This document shows, one piece after another, positions 5,465-6,128 of a stretch of 6,128 nt of DNA. The stretch comes from Aquirufa sp. (GTDB taxonomy: Bacteria > Bacteroidota > Bacteroidia > Cytophagales > Spirosomataceae). Location of the stretch: the NCBI GenBank assembly GCA_030833145.1, contig JAURHT010000114.1, positions 1 to 6,128 of the forward strand, written 5' to 3'. Both the position numbers and the translations under genes were made by a program. Numbering within the stretch: the first letter of the stretch is position 1; each line of letters begins with the position of its first letter. The notes under the pieces are model-generated. The model made no database searches and had not been told where the DNA came from. It saw nothing but the letters and a program-made list of their open reading frames with translations.

Positions 5465-6128
5465 ATAGACTAATTTTCCTTTTCTTGTTTATCTCCTTTT
5501 TTGCGGAGGCCCAAACCGGCATAGGAACTACTACTCCACATGCCTCGGCAAAACTAGACGTCAATTCGACGAATAAAGGTTTTTTACCTCCAAGAATGAC
5601 AGGTGCCCAAAGAACTTCAATTTCTTCGCCAGCAGGCGGACTACAGGTCTTTGATACAACTACTAACTCAATTTGGTATTTTGATGGAACCTCCTGGTTA
5701 AATACGATTGCTGTTTCGACTTTTGGCGATATTAAAACAGGCGTTCAATCTGCTGATCATAATGGATGGGTAAAGTTAGACGGTAGAGCACTTTCAACGT
5801 TAACCTCCTCACAACAAACTCAAGCAGCAGCCCTAGGAATTATATCAAATTTACCTGATGCAACAAATGCAGTATTAATGCAAACGAGTGGTACTTTAGG
5901 GAATGTGACTGGAAGTATGAGTAGAACCCTTGCGCAAAATGAATTGCCTAATGTTACCCCGTCTATTTCGGTGAGTAATACGACAGCTACGATGCAAAGT
6001 GCGGGAGCTCACGAGCATCCGATTAATGTTGTTCCAAACTCAACTGGAGGATTTTCAAATGGGAATCCATATGCTTTCAAAAAAGGAATGATGCCTGATC
6101 CAGTAAATGATTCATATGCAGACATTAC
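5461..6128 (+). CDS. Third secreted fibre-like protein, tail-collar-like, 3'-truncated by the window
   Basis: The frame is open from ATG 5461 to the window end (222 full codons), so the C-terminus is missing. Residues 1-17 are a signal peptide (MNRLIFLFLFISFFAEA) and mature Q18 starts QTGIGTTTP, as in the two preceding genes. Residues 30-80 hold a segment common in Bacteroidota surface proteins: KLDVNSTNKGFLPPRMT, AQRTSISSPAGGLQVFDT and IWYFDGTSWL. From about 88 it resembles phage tail collar or short-fibre domains: GDIKTGVQSADHNGWVKLDG, a LPDAT strand, LAQNELPNVTPSIS, and AGAHEHP near 181-187. HxH motifs in phage fibre tips can bind metal. It lacks the module shared by copies A and B. Whether an S74 domain follows cannot be seen. 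The start is fixed by the ATGA overlap and the intact signal peptide. Confidence 0.87.
   Translation, partial: MNRLIFLFLFISFFAEAQTGIGTTTPHASAKLDVNSTNKGFLPPRMTGAQRTSISSPAGGLQVFDTTTNSIWYFDGTSWLNTIAVSTFGDIKTGVQSADHNGWVKLDGRALSTLTSSQQTQAAALGIISNLPDATNAVLMQTSGTLGNVTGSMSRTLAQNELPNVTPSISVSNTTATMQSAGAHEHPINVVPNSTGGFSNGNPYAFKKGMMPDPVNDSYADI

Noticed and set aside
2343..6128. Prophage or tail-fibre module of a phage
   Set aside because: Fibre-like domains are present, but each protein has a Sec signal peptide, the neighbours are T9SS genes, and no capsid, tail, integrase or lysis gene is visible.

Overview
The window comes from a member of the phylum Bacteroidota. The evidence is a gliding-motility-type (type B) C-terminal sorting domain, a PorP/SprF outer-membrane protein directly after it, A-rich translation starts without clear Shine-Dalgarno sites, and secreted proteins whose mature ends begin Q-T-G-I-G-T-T-T-P. 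A Cytophagales- or Flavobacteriales-like genome is plausible, but the sequence does not fix the genus.

All of it lies on the + strand and is coding almost without a gap. Positions 1-1454 hold the 3' part of a large surface protein: two near-identical 83-residue Ig-like repeats (110-residue period) joined by a Pro/Val/Thr linker, a third Ig-like domain, acidic thrombospondin-type-3 calcium-binding repeats, and a type B type IX secretion (T9SS) sorting domain. Its true start is upstream of the window. Positions 1454-2341 encode a PorP/SprF-family outer-membrane protein. Then come three consecutive genes for secreted, phage-tail-fibre-like proteins: 2343-3803, 3800-5464, and 5461 to beyond the window end. 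Each has a 17-residue signal peptide followed by the same mature end. The first two share a homologous N-terminal module of about 194 residues, diverge in the middle, and end in an S74 intramolecular chaperone (autoproteolytic) domain plus coiled coil. The third shares only the leader and first mature residues and carries a tail-collar-like segment instead.

The four gene junctions are -1, +1, -4 and -4 nt, so the genes are very probably one translationally coupled operon. No promoter, terminator, RNA gene, CRISPR array or insertion sequence is visible, and no stretch over 300 bases lacks a gene.

The T9SS adhesin and PorP/SprF pair matches a known arrangement in which a SprF-like protein supports export of a type B cargo. 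The less familiar part is the coupled array of three fibre-like proteins without a T9SS signal. My inference is that the operon builds a composite cell-surface structure, with S74-matured trimeric fibres made together with a calcium-stabilised repeat adhesin. The sequence does not prove this.
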